Source: Dysosmobacter sp. Marseille-Q4140 (GTDB lineage: Bacteria; Bacillota; Clostridia; Oscillospirales; Oscillospiraceae). Taken from it: a stretch of 64,000 nucleotides of DNA. Each line of letters starts with the position of its first letter. Position 1 is the stretch's first letter. The notes beneath the pieces are model-generated. The model was given only the letters and a program-made list of their open reading frames with translations, was not told the DNA's origin and searched no databases. Made by a program: the position numbers and the translations under genes. This document shows, in pieces, positions 8,187-16,170 of this stretch. The stretch covers positions 1,364,001 through 1,428,000 of the forward strand of contig CP073694.1 in NCBI GenBank assembly GCA_018228705.1, written 5' to 3'.

Positions 8187-10010
8187 TTACTTTTTCCCGT
8201 GAAGGGCCTTCATCCGCTTTTCGTGATCCAGGATGGACTTGCGCATCCGCAGGCTCTTGGGGGTGACCTCCAGCAGCTCGTCGTCGGCCAGGAACTCCAG
8301 GCACTGCTCCAGGCTCAGCTGACGGGGAGGCACCAGGCGCAGCGCCTCGTCGGAGCCGGAGGCCCGCATGTTGGTCAGCTGCTTCTTCTTGCAGATGTTG
8401 ACGGTGATGTCCTCGCTGCGGGGGCTGACGCCGATGATCATGCCGCCGTAGACCGGCACACCGGCACCGATGAACAGCGTGCCCCGCTCCTGGGCGTTGT
8501 ACAGGCCGTAGGTGATGGACTCGCCGGTCTCGAAGGAGATCATGGAGCCGGTGCCCCGGCGGGAGATGTCGCCCTTGTAGGGGGCGTAGCTGTCGAACAC
8601 GGAGGCCATGATGCCCTCGCCCTTGGTGTCGGTCATGAAGTCGCTACGGTAGCCGAACAGGCCCCGGGCGGGAATCAGGAACTCGATCTTCATCCGCTCG
8701 CCCACGGGGGTCATCTCCACCAGGTCCGCCTTGCGGCTGCCCAGCTTCTCGATGACGGCGCCCACGCAGTCGCCGGGCACGTCCACCACCAGCCGCTCGA
8801 TGGGCTCGCACTTGACCCCGTCGATCTCCTGGTACAGCACGCGGGCGGGAGAGACCTGGAACTCGTAGCCCTCCCGGCGCATGGTCTCGATCAGGATGGA
8901 GAGGCTCATCTCGCCCCGGCCGGCCACGTTGAAGGCGGTCTCCTTGTCGGTGTCGCTGACCTTTAAGGACACGTCCTTCAGCGTCTCCCGGTACAGCCGG
9001 TCCCGCAGCTGGCGGGAGGTGACGAACTTGCCCTCCTTACCTGCGAAGGGAGAGTCGTTGACGGAGAAGGTCATCTCCAGGGTGGGAGCGGAGATCTTCA
9101 CGAAGGGCAGCGCCTCCACGGCGGAGGGGTCGCAGATGGTGTCGCCGATGGTGATGTCGCCGATGCCGCTCATGGCGATGATGTTGCCGGCGGTGGACTC
9201 GGTGACGGCGTTCCGGGCCAGGCCCTCGAACTCATAGATGGCCGTGGCCTTGGCCTTGCGCAGCACGGCCTCGGGGTCGTGGTAGTTGCACACGGCGATC
9301 TCCTGGTTCTGCTTCAGGGTGCCCCGCTCGATGCGGCCGATGGCGATACGGCCCACGAAGTCGTTGTAGTCGATAGAGCTGACCAGCATCTGGAAGGGCT
9401 GGTCCACATCCGCCTCGGGGGCGGGGATATACTCCAGAATGGTCTCAAAGAGGGGCGTGAGGTCGGTGCCCACGGTCTCGGGAGAGTAAGAGGCGGTGCC
9501 GTTGCGGCCGGAGCAGAACAGCATGGGGCTGTCCAGCTGCTCGGGCGTGGCGTCCAGATCCATCAGCAGCTCCAGCACCTCGTCCACCACCTCGTGGATG
9601 CGCTGGTCGGGCCGGTCGATCTTGTTGACCACCACGATCACCCGGTGGCCCAGCTCCAGGGCCTTGGAGAGGACGAAGCGGGTCTGGGGCATGGGACCCT
9701 CGGCGGCGTCCACCAGCAGAATGACGCCGTTGACCATCTTCAAAATGCGCTCCACCTCGCCGCCGAAGTCGGCGTGGCCCGGGGTGTCCACCACGTTGAT
9801 CTTCACGTCCTTGTAGCGGATGGCGGTGTTCTTGGCCAGGATGGTGATGCCCCGCTCCCGCTCCAGGTCGCCGGAGTCCATGACCCGGTCCACCACTTCC
9901 TGGTTCTCCCGGTAGACGCCGCCCTGCTTGAGCATCTCGTCCACCAGCGTGGTCTTGCCGTGGTCAACGTGGGCGATGATGGCGACGTTTCTCAAATGTT
10001 CATTCTTCAT
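8187..10010 (-). CDS. typA: Translational GTPase TypA/BipA
   Basis: A 607-residue ribosome-associated GTPase of the EF-G superfamily, usual length. G1 AHVDHGKT (about 13-20), switch region RERGITILAKNTA, G3 DTPGHADFGGEVER, G4 NKIDRPDQR and the TypA-specific C-terminal domain (GEGIMASVFDSYAPYKGDI, EALRLVPPRQLSLEQCLEFLADDELLEVTP) are all intact. It helps ribosome assembly and translation under stress. SD AGGAG lies 8 bases before ATG, and a consensus promoter lies upstream at 10071-10099. Confidence 0.98.
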   Translation of the reverse strand: MKNEHLRNVAIIAHVDHGKTTLVDEMLKQGGVYRENQEVVDRVMDSGDLERERGITILAKNTAIRYKDVKINVVDTPGHADFGGEVERILKMVNGVILLVDAAEGPMPQTRFVLSKALELGHRVIVVVNKIDRPDQRIHEVVDEVLELLMDLDATPEQLDSPMLFCSGRNGTASYSPETVGTDLTPLFETILEYIPAPEADVDQPFQMLVSSIDYNDFVGRIAIGRIERGTLKQNQEIAVCNYHDPEAVLRKAKATAIYEFEGLARNAVTESTAGNIIAMSGIGDITIGDTICDPSAVEALPFVKISAPTLEMTFSVNDSPFAGKEGKFVTSRQLRDRLYRETLKDVSLKVSDTDKETAFNVAGRGEMSLSILIETMRREGYEFQVSPARVLYQEIDGVKCEPIERLVVDVPGDCVGAVIEKLGSRKADLVEMTPVGERMKIEFLIPARGLFGYRSDFMTDTKGEGIMASVFDSYAPYKGDISRRGTGSMISFETGESITYGLYNAQERGTLFIGAGVPVYGGMIIGVSPRSEDITVNICKKKQLTNMRASGSDEALRLVPPRQLSLEQCLEFLADDELLEVTPKSLRMRKSILDHEKRMKALHGKK

Positions 10011-10070
10011 ATATTCGTCTCCTTAACGGCAGGCCCCGGGGGCGCGCCTGTTTTTCACATACGGCTAAAT

Positions 10071-10099
10071 ATTATAGTCCGCTTTTTTTGACTTTTCAA
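10071..10099 (-). promoter_or_regulatory. SigA-type promoter of typA
   Basis: On the minus strand TTGAAA (10099-10094), 17-base spacer, TATAAT (10076-10071). It reads into typA with a leader of about 60 bases. Confidence 0.85.
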
Positions 10100-10226
10100 T
10101 ATAATATCTCACATTTTTTTAAATTTTTTCCCAACTTTTCCGTCAGTGCGCTCCGTCCCGAAAAAGTATTACCTTTTTCCACAAAGAACCCCCTGCCCCG
10201 TCCGGTGTTTTTTGGTTTCCCCTCCA

Positions 10227-10327
10227 TTGACCCATCCTTTCCGGCGACACTATAATAAAGTTGCTGCGGTGGAAGCGGCGCCAGCGCCGCACGTTCCCCG
10301 CAAGTAACCGTGGTCCGCTGGGACCAC
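10227..10327 (+). promoter_or_regulatory. serA: SigA-type promoter and short hairpin leader of serA
   Basis: TTGACC (10227-10232), 18-base spacer, TATAAT (10251-10256). The leader of about 85 bases holds a 7-bp stem (10310-10316 with 10321-10327) just before the AGGAGG ribosome site, which could modulate translation. No T-box specifier structure was recognised. Confidence 0.75.
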
Positions 10328-10347
10328 CCCAGGAGGCATTTTTCGCC

Positions 10348-11514
10348 ATGTACCGTATCAAGACATTCAACAAGATCTCCCCCGTGGGCCTGAACCGGCT
10401 GGAGCCGGAGCACTACACCGTCTCCGACGCCGAGACGCAGGAGGACGGCATTCTGGTCCGCTCGGCCAAACTCTTGGACTACGACTTCCCCGCCAACCTG
10501 CTGGCCATCGCCCGGGCCGGCGCCGGCGTCAACAACATTCCTCTGGACCGCTGCTCCGAGCAGGGCATCGTGGTGTTCAACACCCCCGGCGCCAACGCCA
10601 ACGCCGTGAAGGAGCTGGTGCTGTGCGCCATGCTGATGGGCTCCCGGGACGTGCCCGGCGCCATCGACTGGGTCCGTAAGCAGGTGGATACCGGTGTGGA
10701 CGTGACCACCGTGGTGGAAAAGGGCAAGGCCGCCTTCGTGGGGCCGGAGCTCTATAAAAAGACCCTGGGCGTCATCGGCCTGGGCGCCATCGGCTCGCTG
10801 GTGGCAAACATTGCCCTGTCCATGGGCATGGATGTCTACGGCTACGACCCCTTCCTGTCCGTGGATGCCGCTCTGCGGCTGGACCGGCACATCCGGGTGG
10901 TCAAGGATATCAACGAGCTCTACAAGCGCTCCGACTATATCACCGTCCACATCCACTACACCGCCAAGACCGAGCATATGATCGACGCCAAGGCCATCGC
11001 CGCCATGAAGCGGGGCGTCCGTTTCATCAACCTGGCCCGGGGCGAGATCGTGGACGACGACGCCATGCTCGCCGCCCTGGACACCGGCTGGGTGGCGGCC
11101 TATATCACCGACTTCCCCAACAACCGTCTGGTGGGCGCGCCCCACGTCATCGCCATGCCCCACCTGGGCGCCTCCACGCCGGAGAGCGAGCAGAACTGTG
11201 CCGTCATGGCGGTGGATGAGCTGAAGGACTATCTGGAAAACGGCAATATCCGCAACAGCGTCAACATGCCTGCCGTCAGCCAGGAGCGCAGCGGCGTTTG
11301 CCGGCTGTGCATCCTGCACCGGAACGTGCCGGCCATGCTGGCCAACATCACCGCCCTGCTGTCCCGGGACGGGGTGAACGTGGAGAACATGAGCAACAAG
11401 TCCCGGGGCGACTACGCCTATACCATCGTAGACCTGGGTTCTCAGATTGACGGGGCCGTAATCCAGGATGTAAAAAACCTGGAAAACGTCATCCGGGTCC
11501 GGTTCATCGCGTGA
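10348..11514 (+). CDS. serA: D-3-phosphoglycerate dehydrogenase SerA
   Basis: A 388-residue NAD-dependent 2-hydroxyacid dehydrogenase, first step of serine biosynthesis (3-phosphoglycerate to 3-phosphohydroxypyruvate). Visible motifs: ARAGAGVNNIP in the substrate domain, Rossmann GLGAIGSLVANIA, NLARGEIVDDDAM with the catalytic Arg, and MPHLGASTPESEQNCA with the catalytic His. The C-terminal 80 residues form an ACT domain (CRLCILHRNVPAMLANITALL), which in the family binds serine for feedback control. The start codon is 11 bases after AGGAGG; upstream codons in the same frame are hairpin leader. It is transcribed alone and ends at a terminator. Confidence 0.96.
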   Translation: MYRIKTFNKISPVGLNRLEPEHYTVSDAETQEDGILVRSAKLLDYDFPANLLAIARAGAGVNNIPLDRCSEQGIVVFNTPGANANAVKELVLCAMLMGSRDVPGAIDWVRKQVDTGVDVTTVVEKGKAAFVGPELYKKTLGVIGLGAIGSLVANIALSMGMDVYGYDPFLSVDAALRLDRHIRVVKDINELYKRSDYITVHIHYTAKTEHMIDAKAIAAMKRGVRFINLARGEIVDDDAMLAALDTGWVAAYITDFPNNRLVGAPHVIAMPHLGASTPESEQNCAVMAVDELKDYLENGNIRNSVNMPAVSQERSGVCRLCILHRNVPAMLANITALLSRDGVNVENMSNKSRGDYAYTIVDLGSQIDGAVIQDVKNLENVIRVRFIA

Positions 11515-11527
11515 ATGTGCCGCACGA

Positions 11528-11564
11528 GAGGCTCCTTTCCAACAAGAAAGGAGCCTCTTCTTTT
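11528..11564 (+). terminator. Terminator of serA
   Basis: An 11-bp perfect stem (gaggctccttt/aaaggagcctc) with an 8-base loop, then TTCTTTTC. Confidence 0.92.
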
Positions 11565-11638
11565 CGTCTGCAAGGCCTCCTGCCGGCTCCCTCATTGACA
11601 GAGACGGGAAAAGCGGGTACAATAAACTTCAATTTCAT

Positions 11639-11712
11639 GCCCCGATAGCTCAGCAGGATAGAGCGATCGCCTCCTAACAATCGATCCGTTCGAACCCCAG
11701 AGCCCTGCAAAA
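11639..11712 (+). pseudogene. Degenerate tRNA-Arg(CCT)-like unit 1
   Basis: The D arm (gctc...gagc) and an anticodon loop CTCCTAA at 11671-11677 are in the right places, and a T-loop-like TTCGAAC follows. The anticodon stem (ATCGC against CAATC) no longer pairs, and the acceptor 3' side does not match the 5' side. It looks like a decayed copy of the intact tRNA that lies exactly 186 bases downstream. Confidence 0.6.
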
Positions 11713-11731
11713 TTGAATATTTTCTGTATAT

Positions 11732-11803
11732 GCCCCCGTACCTCACCGGGATAGAGGGTCCGCCTCCTAAGCGGCAGTTCGTTCGAGTCCGTGGGCGGAG
11801 GAA
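11732..11803 (+). pseudogene. Degenerate tRNA-Arg(CCT)-like unit 2
   Basis: Acceptor-like GCCCCCG, D arm cctc/gagg, anticodon stem TCCGC/GCGGC (four of five pairs) around CTCCTAA, then TTCGAGT. The T stem and acceptor 3' side are mismatched. It lies exactly 93 bases after unit 1 and 93 before the intact gene. Units 1 and 2 share the tail aaaattgaatattt. Confidence 0.6.
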
Positions 11804-11824
11804 AATTGAATATTTTTGATATAT

Positions 11825-11901
11825 GTCCCAGTAGCTCAGTTGGATAGAGCACGAGCCTCCTAAGCCCGGGGTCGCACGTTCGAGTCGTGTCTGGGACGCC
11901 A
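11825..11901 (+). tRNA. tRNA-Arg (anticodon CCT), with encoded CCA; ICE attachment site
   Basis: A 77-base gene. Acceptor GTCCCAG pairs fully with CTGGGAC, D stem GCTC/GAGC, anticodon loop CTCCTAA (anticodon CCT, reads AGG), T arm GCACG-TTCGAGT-CGTGT, discriminator G, CCA encoded at 11899-11901. The anticodon stem CGAGC/GCCCG has one A-C mismatch. The tyrosine-integrase end of a conjugative element begins directly after it, so its 3' end is very probably the integration site (attL). Confidence 0.88.
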
Positions 11902-11908
11902 AAAACAC

Positions 11909-11950
11909 CGCTGCAAGCCATTTTTCGCTGGTTTGCAGCGTTTTTTATTT
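11909..11950 (+). terminator. Terminator after the tRNA-Arg
   Basis: A 12-bp stem (cgctgcaagcca / tggtttgcagcg, one G-T pair), then TTTTTTATTTT. Confidence 0.88.
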
Positions 11951-12010
11951 TGCTTCTCCCGGTCTCTTGCTCGTTTGGGACCGGGAGAATTTTATGCGCT
12001 GCAATGTATA

Positions 12011-12054
12011 TCCTGCTAAGAAGAAACGAACGATTTCCACGTTCCTGCTAAGAA
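12011..12054. repeat. Direct repeat near element end, candidate integrase arm sites
   Basis: The 12-mer tcctgctaagaa occurs at 12011-12022 and again at 12043-12054, a 32-base offset, between the tRNA and the integrase gene; a weaker ttgctaattgg follows. Short direct repeats at this place are typical of arm-type binding sites of tyrosine integrases. Confidence 0.45.
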
Positions 12055-12087
12055 AAATCCCATCTTTGCTAATTGGAGTTTTCGGAC

Positions 12088-13482
12088 TTACCTGCCGCCT
12101 GGTGCCGCCGAGAGCAGCGCAGCCAGGGTATTTGCCAGTTCCGGCGACTGCCGGAGCTGTTCCACCAGGGCCTCCAGGTCAAGCGTCGCCGGTGCCGGTT
12201 CCTTCGGCTCCTCTGGGGGACGGACCGCGCGCAGGTTGGGATTTGCGTAGAAGGCGCTCTCAAACTTCTGGGCGTTGATCTTGCGGTCCTCGTCCAGGAT
12301 ATGGGCATACACGCTGGTAATCATGTCAATCTCCGCATGGCCCGTGTCGCCTTGGGTGGCCTTCAGGTCGCCGTGGTTCAGTTTCAGCTTGTAGGTGGTG
12401 CTGGAATGACGGAGGGAATGAAAGACCACCCTGGGCAGCCCTGCCTTCTCCCGCAGCTTCTCAAACTCCTTCAGGATGATGCGGTCCTCGCAGGGGCGTC
12501 CGTTGGGCAGCGCCACTACCAGGTCATAATCCTGATACTCGTCACCGAGAAAGCCCCGCAGCTCATCCTGGGCTTTCTTCCATTCCCGCAGGATGTAGGC
12601 CAGCGTCTTGGGTAGCCACACCTTGCGGATACTGGAATCCGTCTTGGGCTTTTTCAGAATCACCCTGGTGCTGGTGTTGGGAAACAGCGGCGTAAAGATG
12701 TGGTAGACATCCTTCTGCCCCAGCATCTCAATGGCCCGCTTGGAGGCCCGCGCCAGCTCCTTGTCGATGAAAACATAGGCGTTGTCATCGGCAATATCGT
12801 CATCGGAGATGTGGACATTGTTCCAGGTCAGCCCCAGGATCTCACCCATCCGCAGGGAGCAGGCAAAGGACAGGTTCATCGCTACATAGAGCTTGCTGTC
12901 CGTACACTGATCCAGAGCAGTGCGGATCATATCGGCGGTCCAGATGTCCCGCTTCTTATACTCCGTCTTGGGCAGTACCACATTGTCAAAGGGGTTCTTG
13001 GCGATCAGCTCCCACCGTACTGCCTGCTTGAAGGCGCAGCGCAGGAGCTTGATGATCTTCTCAATGGTGGCGTTAGTGACCAGGTCTGTCTTTGCGTGAT
13101 GGGTTCTGGTATTTACCGCCGGGGTTTTTTGCAGGGTCTGGATGTACTTATCCACTACCCGCGGAGTGACATCCTGCACCTTCATATCCCCAATGATGGG
13201 GTTGATGTAGTTGGCAATCAGCGAGTTTTGGCTGTCGTACATGGACACGCCCCACTTCTTTTCCCCATAAAGAGAAACAAAGTCCAAAAGAAATTCTGCG
13301 ATGGTCTGGTTGCTGGGCGGAAGGAAGGTCCCCGTGAACTGCTGGTTTTCCACCTCCGCCTTGCGCTTCAATGCGTCCTGGTAAGAGGTGCGGGTCTCCC
13401 ATTTCTGCCGGGTCTCACCATTTTCATCCGTATAGTTGTAGACGATGGAATAATTCTTTTTGCGTTTGATAATCGAAGCCAT
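12088..13482 (-). CDS. int: Tyrosine recombinase (ICE integrase)
   Basis: A 464-residue site-specific integrase that inserts and excises the element at the tRNA-Arg gene. The N-terminal part (IIKRKKNYSIVYNYTDENGETRQKWET) is an arm-binding domain, followed by a core-binding domain (about 60-170). Catalytic residues are visible: Arg in SLRMGEILGLTW, His-x-x-Arg in FHSLRHSST, His in GDTGHAEID, and the nucleophile Tyr in ITSVYAHILDED. The last 60 residues are a proline-rich and charged tail. It is encoded at the very end of the element, reading towards the tRNA, with the Xis-like gene 21 bases upstream. Confidence 0.95.
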   Translation of the reverse strand: MASIIKRKKNYSIVYNYTDENGETRQKWETRTSYQDALKRKAEVENQQFTGTFLPPSNQTIAEFLLDFVSLYGEKKWGVSMYDSQNSLIANYINPIIGDMKVQDVTPRVVDKYIQTLQKTPAVNTRTHHAKTDLVTNATIEKIIKLLRCAFKQAVRWELIAKNPFDNVVLPKTEYKKRDIWTADMIRTALDQCTDSKLYVAMNLSFACSLRMGEILGLTWNNVHISDDDIADDNAYVFIDKELARASKRAIEMLGQKDVYHIFTPLFPNTSTRVILKKPKTDSSIRKVWLPKTLAYILREWKKAQDELRGFLGDEYQDYDLVVALPNGRPCEDRIILKEFEKLREKAGLPRVVFHSLRHSSTTYKLKLNHGDLKATQGDTGHAEIDMITSVYAHILDEDRKINAQKFESAFYANPNLRAVRPPEEPKEPAPATLDLEALVEQLRQSPELANTLAALLSAAPGGR

Positions 13483-13502
13483 AACGATACTTCCTTTCTA
13501 AG

Positions 13503-13709
13503 TCATAGGTCAAGTGACTCCAGCCACTCATCGAATGACCGCTTGGAAATGCGTATGGCGTTGCCAATTCGTACGATCTTAAAGTGTCCTTCCTTTACGA
13601 GAAGATAAGCGGATGTGCGGCCAATACCCAGGATTTGAGTAATGTCCTCTACCGTATAAGTTCTTCGCTCGGGGGACTCCTTCTTCGTACCGTTCCATGT
13701 TTGTGACAT
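13503..13709 (-). CDS. Xis-like helix-turn-helix excision factor
   Basis: A 68-residue MerR/excisionase-type winged helix protein: YTVEDITQILGIGRTSAYLLVKEGHFKIVRIGNAIRISKRSFDEWL is the complete HTH_17-type domain. Small DNA-bending proteins of this type next to an integrase direct excision. It precedes int with a 20-base gap, so the two are likely co-transcribed. Confidence 0.82.
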   Translation of the reverse strand: MSQTWNGTKKESPERRTYTVEDITQILGIGRTSAYLLVKEGHFKIVRIGNAIRISKRSFDEWLESLDL

Positions 13710-14233
13710 GGCAGCCCCCTTTCTTAAACAAGAACGGCGCGTTGAAGGAAAGTCATAACTTGCCTATCCTCATTCTAACGCGCCATTCCGGGTTTGTCTG
13801 CTGCTAATCAAAAAGTTTATGAATTATCCATAAACTCAAAAGCAACAGGATTACTTAAAAAGAAAGAGGCAGAAAGCGGATGGCTGCTGGCCGCAGCTCC
13901 ACGGGAATTTCACCCCGGCCCATGCTGATGGGTGCGGCGCACGATGCTTTGTGGGCGTCCAATGCGCGAGTCTCATTATCCTGCCTGCGCATCCTCGCCC
14001 ACAGGCTGCCACACCTGTTTTACGGCTCGGTTTTGTCGCTCACCTGTTTGGTAGGGGTCCCGTCCTGCGGACTTGCAACAGGGTCGTGGCGCACCGGCCG
14101 CCCGGCTCCACACAGACAGATCGTATCCGTCTGCCTTATGCTGCGCCGGAGGCCTCCCGCCGGGCTTTCTTTGTCAAGGAGCGATACAGGGCACCACATG
14201 GAAAGGGGGAAACACGCAGCGCCCGGCCCTGAA
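13710..14233. other. Non-coding stretch between xis and the HTH regulator gene
   Basis: About 520 bases without a convincing gene; the open frames on the plus strand have no family features. Part one (13740-13870) is AT-richer and holds an 8-bp inverted repeat (agtttatg/cataaact, 13814-13836), a plausible xis-int control region. Part two (13880-14230) is GC-rich and full of short complementary stretches. On the minus strand it would be the 3' part of the sigma/HTH transcript. It may encode a structured RNA, but I recognise no known one. Confidence 0.5.
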
Positions 14234-14476
14234 TCAGCTCAGGTCAAAATTCAGGATGGAGATAATCAGCTTCGTTTCCAGCCGCCTGCGCATATCTTCA
14301 TCCACCAAGGAGTGAGGAAAGCCGTTTTTGTCATAGCTTGTCCTCATGGACAGCGCAGCAATATAGCCAGAATAGTGCTGGATCACCCGGTTCACCGCTT
14401 CGGGATAGCCTCCGACAGCGGCGGCGATCACCGGATAAGGAATCAGTGACGCCCGCATATTTGCAGATTTAGTCAT
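14234..14476 (-). CDS. Helix-turn-helix (HTH_16 type) ICE regulator
   Basis: An 80-residue protein of the small conjugative-transposon regulators that follow the sigma-like gene in Tn916/Tn1549 elements (the Orf8-like position). Helices SLIPYPVIAAAVGGYPEAVNRVIQHYSGYI and a C-terminal RRRLETKLIISILNFDLS are typical. The ATG at 14476 overlaps the end of the sigma-like gene by 8 bases and has GGGAGGTG 6 bases upstream. It probably acts with that factor to switch on excision and transfer genes. Confidence 0.8.
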   Translation of the reverse strand: MTKSANMRASLIPYPVIAAAVGGYPEAVNRVIQHYSGYIAALSMRTSYDKNGFPHSLVDEDMRRRLETKLIISILNFDLS

Positions 14477-15017
14477 CCACTTCACCTCCCATCAGCTCCT
14501 TCAGCAGCCGATAGGCTTTTTGCCTGCGGGTGTTGACCGTCCGGCGGGCCATGTTCATGTACTCGGCGATCTCGCGATCTACCATGTTCAGGAACCAGTG
14601 CATCATAAAGATGTCCCGGTCCTCCTGGGGCAGCGCCAGCAGCGCCTCGGCCAGCCGGTCGTCCTCGATCAGAATCACGGCCCCTCCCACAGGGAAGGTT
14701 GTGTATTCCCACGAGTAGCGGTCATAAACCGCAAGCTGGGCCATTGCATCCTCCGGCAGCTCGCTGAGTGAGACCTCACGCCGGCTCCGTTTCCGAAGCT
14801 GCGTGTAAGCGTTCATTGCTTCATTCTTGATGGATCTCTTGCAGTAGCTGTCAAAGGCGTGCTGCTTATGCTCGTAGTGGCGGTCAGGTTTCAAGTTCTC
14901 ACCTCCCTTCGTGCCGGGAGGCAGTTCTTTTCTTCCCCTTTCGCCCACTACTGTTATGGCAATGCCGCTGTTTGGCTGGTTTTCCGCATTTATATCAAAA
15001 AATTTTTTGCCGCTCAT
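14469..15017 (-). CDS. Sigma-70-like regulator of conjugative element (region 4 HTH)
   Basis: A 182-residue sigma-70-family protein. The C-terminal region LPQEDRDIFMMHWFLNMVDREIAEYMNMARRTVNTRRQKAYRLLKELM is sigma region 4 with its helix-turn-helix. Residues 90-110 (RSRREVSLSELPEDAMAQL) recall the linker of Tn916 Orf7-type factors. The first 55 residues are basic and without known domain. It is coupled to the HTH_16 gene, and a hairpin leader lies upstream. Confidence 0.82.
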   Translation of the reverse strand: MSGKKFFDINAENQPNSGIAITVVGERGRKELPPGTKGGENLKPDRHYEHKQHAFDSYCKRSIKNEAMNAYTQLRKRSRREVSLSELPEDAMAQLAVYDRYSWEYTTFPVGGAVILIEDDRLAEALLALPQEDRDIFMMHWFLNMVDREIAEYMNMARRTVNTRRQKAYRLLKELMGGEVDD

Positions 15018-15140
15018 AATCGGTTCCTTTCGTTTCGTTCAGGTTGACAGGCCGGAACGAAACGAGGCGGGGAGCGGCAGCCCACGCCCAGGCGCAGGCG
15101 GTCACGGGGACGGGCTTTGTTGGATATGAGCCGCAGTATA

Positions 15141-15182
15141 TAAAAAGCGAGCCATAACTCACTTTCATGAGCATGGCTCGCT
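15141..15182 (-). terminator. Hairpin followed by T run in the leader of the sigma-like gene
   Basis: A 10-bp stem (agcgagccat 15146-15155 with atggctcgct 15173-15182). On the minus strand it is followed by TTTTTATA. It lies about 125 bases before the sigma-like start, so it may be an attenuator of that operon. Confidence 0.55.
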
Positions 15183-15305
15183 ACTGCGTTATTGGAATAT
15201 TTTTCGTAGTGGCATGGGCGTCCGCCGTACAAGAGGCGAACCCCGCCTTATTTTGACCTCCTTTGTGTTGGCGCTCTCATCCATATCTCCCTTTACTCTG
15301 AAATA

Positions 15306-15319
15306 TGAGTTATAACTCA
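15306..15319. promoter_or_regulatory. Palindromic operator between the sigma-like operon and the XRE repressor gene
   Basis: TGAGTTATAACTCA is a perfect 14-bp palindrome. Half-sites recur nearby as TATATGAG (about 15323-15330 and 15345-15352) and ATAACTCA (15154-15161). It lies between two divergent genes and is a good operator candidate for the HTH protein encoded at 15390. Confidence 0.6.
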
Positions 15320-15389
15320 CCTTATATGAGTTCTATGGTTATTTATATGAGCGGAAGCACACCCTACAATGATGTAGAGGTGATGTGTA

Positions 15390-15719
15390 GTGAACAATCC
15401 GCTGGATCTATTTGCATGGAAGGTGCGGTCAGAACGGAAGCGCCAGCATCTGACGCAGAAGCAGTTAGCTGAACGCCTCGGTATGAACCCCCGCACGATC
15501 ATAGATTTGGAGACCTGCCAGAGTAATCCGAAATTTGAAACGGTGGTCCTTGTCGCCAAAGAATTGAATATCAGCGTGGACGCCGCCATCTTCCCGGAAA
15601 TGGTAAATCAGACAGTCTCGAAAACAGTTGTGGACTTCTTTGCTGGGAAAAGCGAAGCAGAAATCGAAAAATTTATCGCGCTCTGCAAACAGGTGGAAGC
15701 CTTCCAGAAAGACGAGTAA
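15390..15719 (+). CDS. XRE-family helix-turn-helix repressor
   Basis: A 109-residue Cro/CI-like protein. Residues 12-65 (VRSERKRQHLTQKQLAERLGMNPRTIIDLETCQSNPKFETVVLVAKELNI) are a standard HTH_3 domain; the C-terminal 40 residues are probably for dimer contact. The start is GTG (15390), with a weak site gaggtg upstream. It is divergent to the sigma-like gene and likely keeps the ICE quiet through the palindromes between them. Confidence 0.87.
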   Translation: MNNPLDLFAWKVRSERKRQHLTQKQLAERLGMNPRTIIDLETCQSNPKFETVVLVAKELNISVDAAIFPEMVNQTVSKTVVDFFAGKSEAEIEKFIALCKQVEAFQKDE

Positions 15720-15780
15720 CGCGGTCGGGTTCGATGTGCCCGGCCGCGTTACTGTTTCACCCGTTTGTTATGCGGGCAGA

Positions 15781-16152
15781 TTATTCATTTTTTGTTTTAT
15801 AGGCATCGCGCAGACGCTCGAAGGACTCCTGGCTGATGACATGCTCCATCCGGCAGGCGTCCTTTTCCGCCGTTACCGGGTCTACTCCAGCCTCGATCAG
15901 CCGGTCGGTAAAGAAGCGGTGCTTTTCGTAGATCTGCTCCGCCACTTCCCGGCCCACATCGGTCAGATGCAGAAAATAGTCGCTGTCCATTGTCAGGAAG
16001 CCCCCTTCCCGCAGGGTCGCCACCGCATGGCACACGCTGGGCTTTGTGACCTCCAGGTGCCGGGCGACATCCACGGAGCGCACCATACCCATCTTCTTAT
16101 GGAGAACAAGGATGGCCTCCAGATAGTCCTCCCCGGACGCATGAAGTTTCAT
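15781..16152 (-). CDS. DtxR/MntR family metal-dependent repressor
   Basis: A 123-residue metalloregulator. The N-terminal winged helix is LEAILVLHKKMGMVRSVDVARHLEVTKPSVCHAVATLREGGFLTMDSDYFLHLTDVGR. The dimer/metal domain has the expected ligands: D9 and E12 (GEDYLEA), the KHRFF histidine, and DACRMEH, which aligns with the Cys, Glu, His cluster of DtxR. There is no C-terminal SH3 domain, as in MntR. It is the last gene of the ECF-ABC operon, 18 bases after the second ABC gene. It probably represses that operon and two others through the dyads at 22686, 23787 and 29583 when Fe or Mn is plentiful. Confidence 0.88.
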   Translation of the reverse strand: MKLHASGEDYLEAILVLHKKMGMVRSVDVARHLEVTKPSVCHAVATLREGGFLTMDSDYFLHLTDVGREVAEQIYEKHRFFTDRLIEAGVDPVTAEKDACRMEHVISQESFERLRDAYKTKNE

Positions 16153-16170
16153 AAAGACCTCCCTTCGCTA

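Noticed and set aside
10257-10347. T-box riboswitch before serA
   Set aside because: There is a hairpin and a tgggacc string, but no recognisable specifier loop or full T-box sequence.
10096-11622. Long antisense open frame over serA
   Set aside because: His/Gly-rich shadow of a high-GC gene; serA on the other strand has all family motifs.
11592-11921. Minus-strand frames over the tRNA array
   Set aside because: These are translations of tRNA sequence, a known annotation artefact.
13880-14449. Plus-strand 189-codon frame as a gene
   Set aside because: It overlaps the real HTH gene on the other strand, has no ribosome site and no family features.
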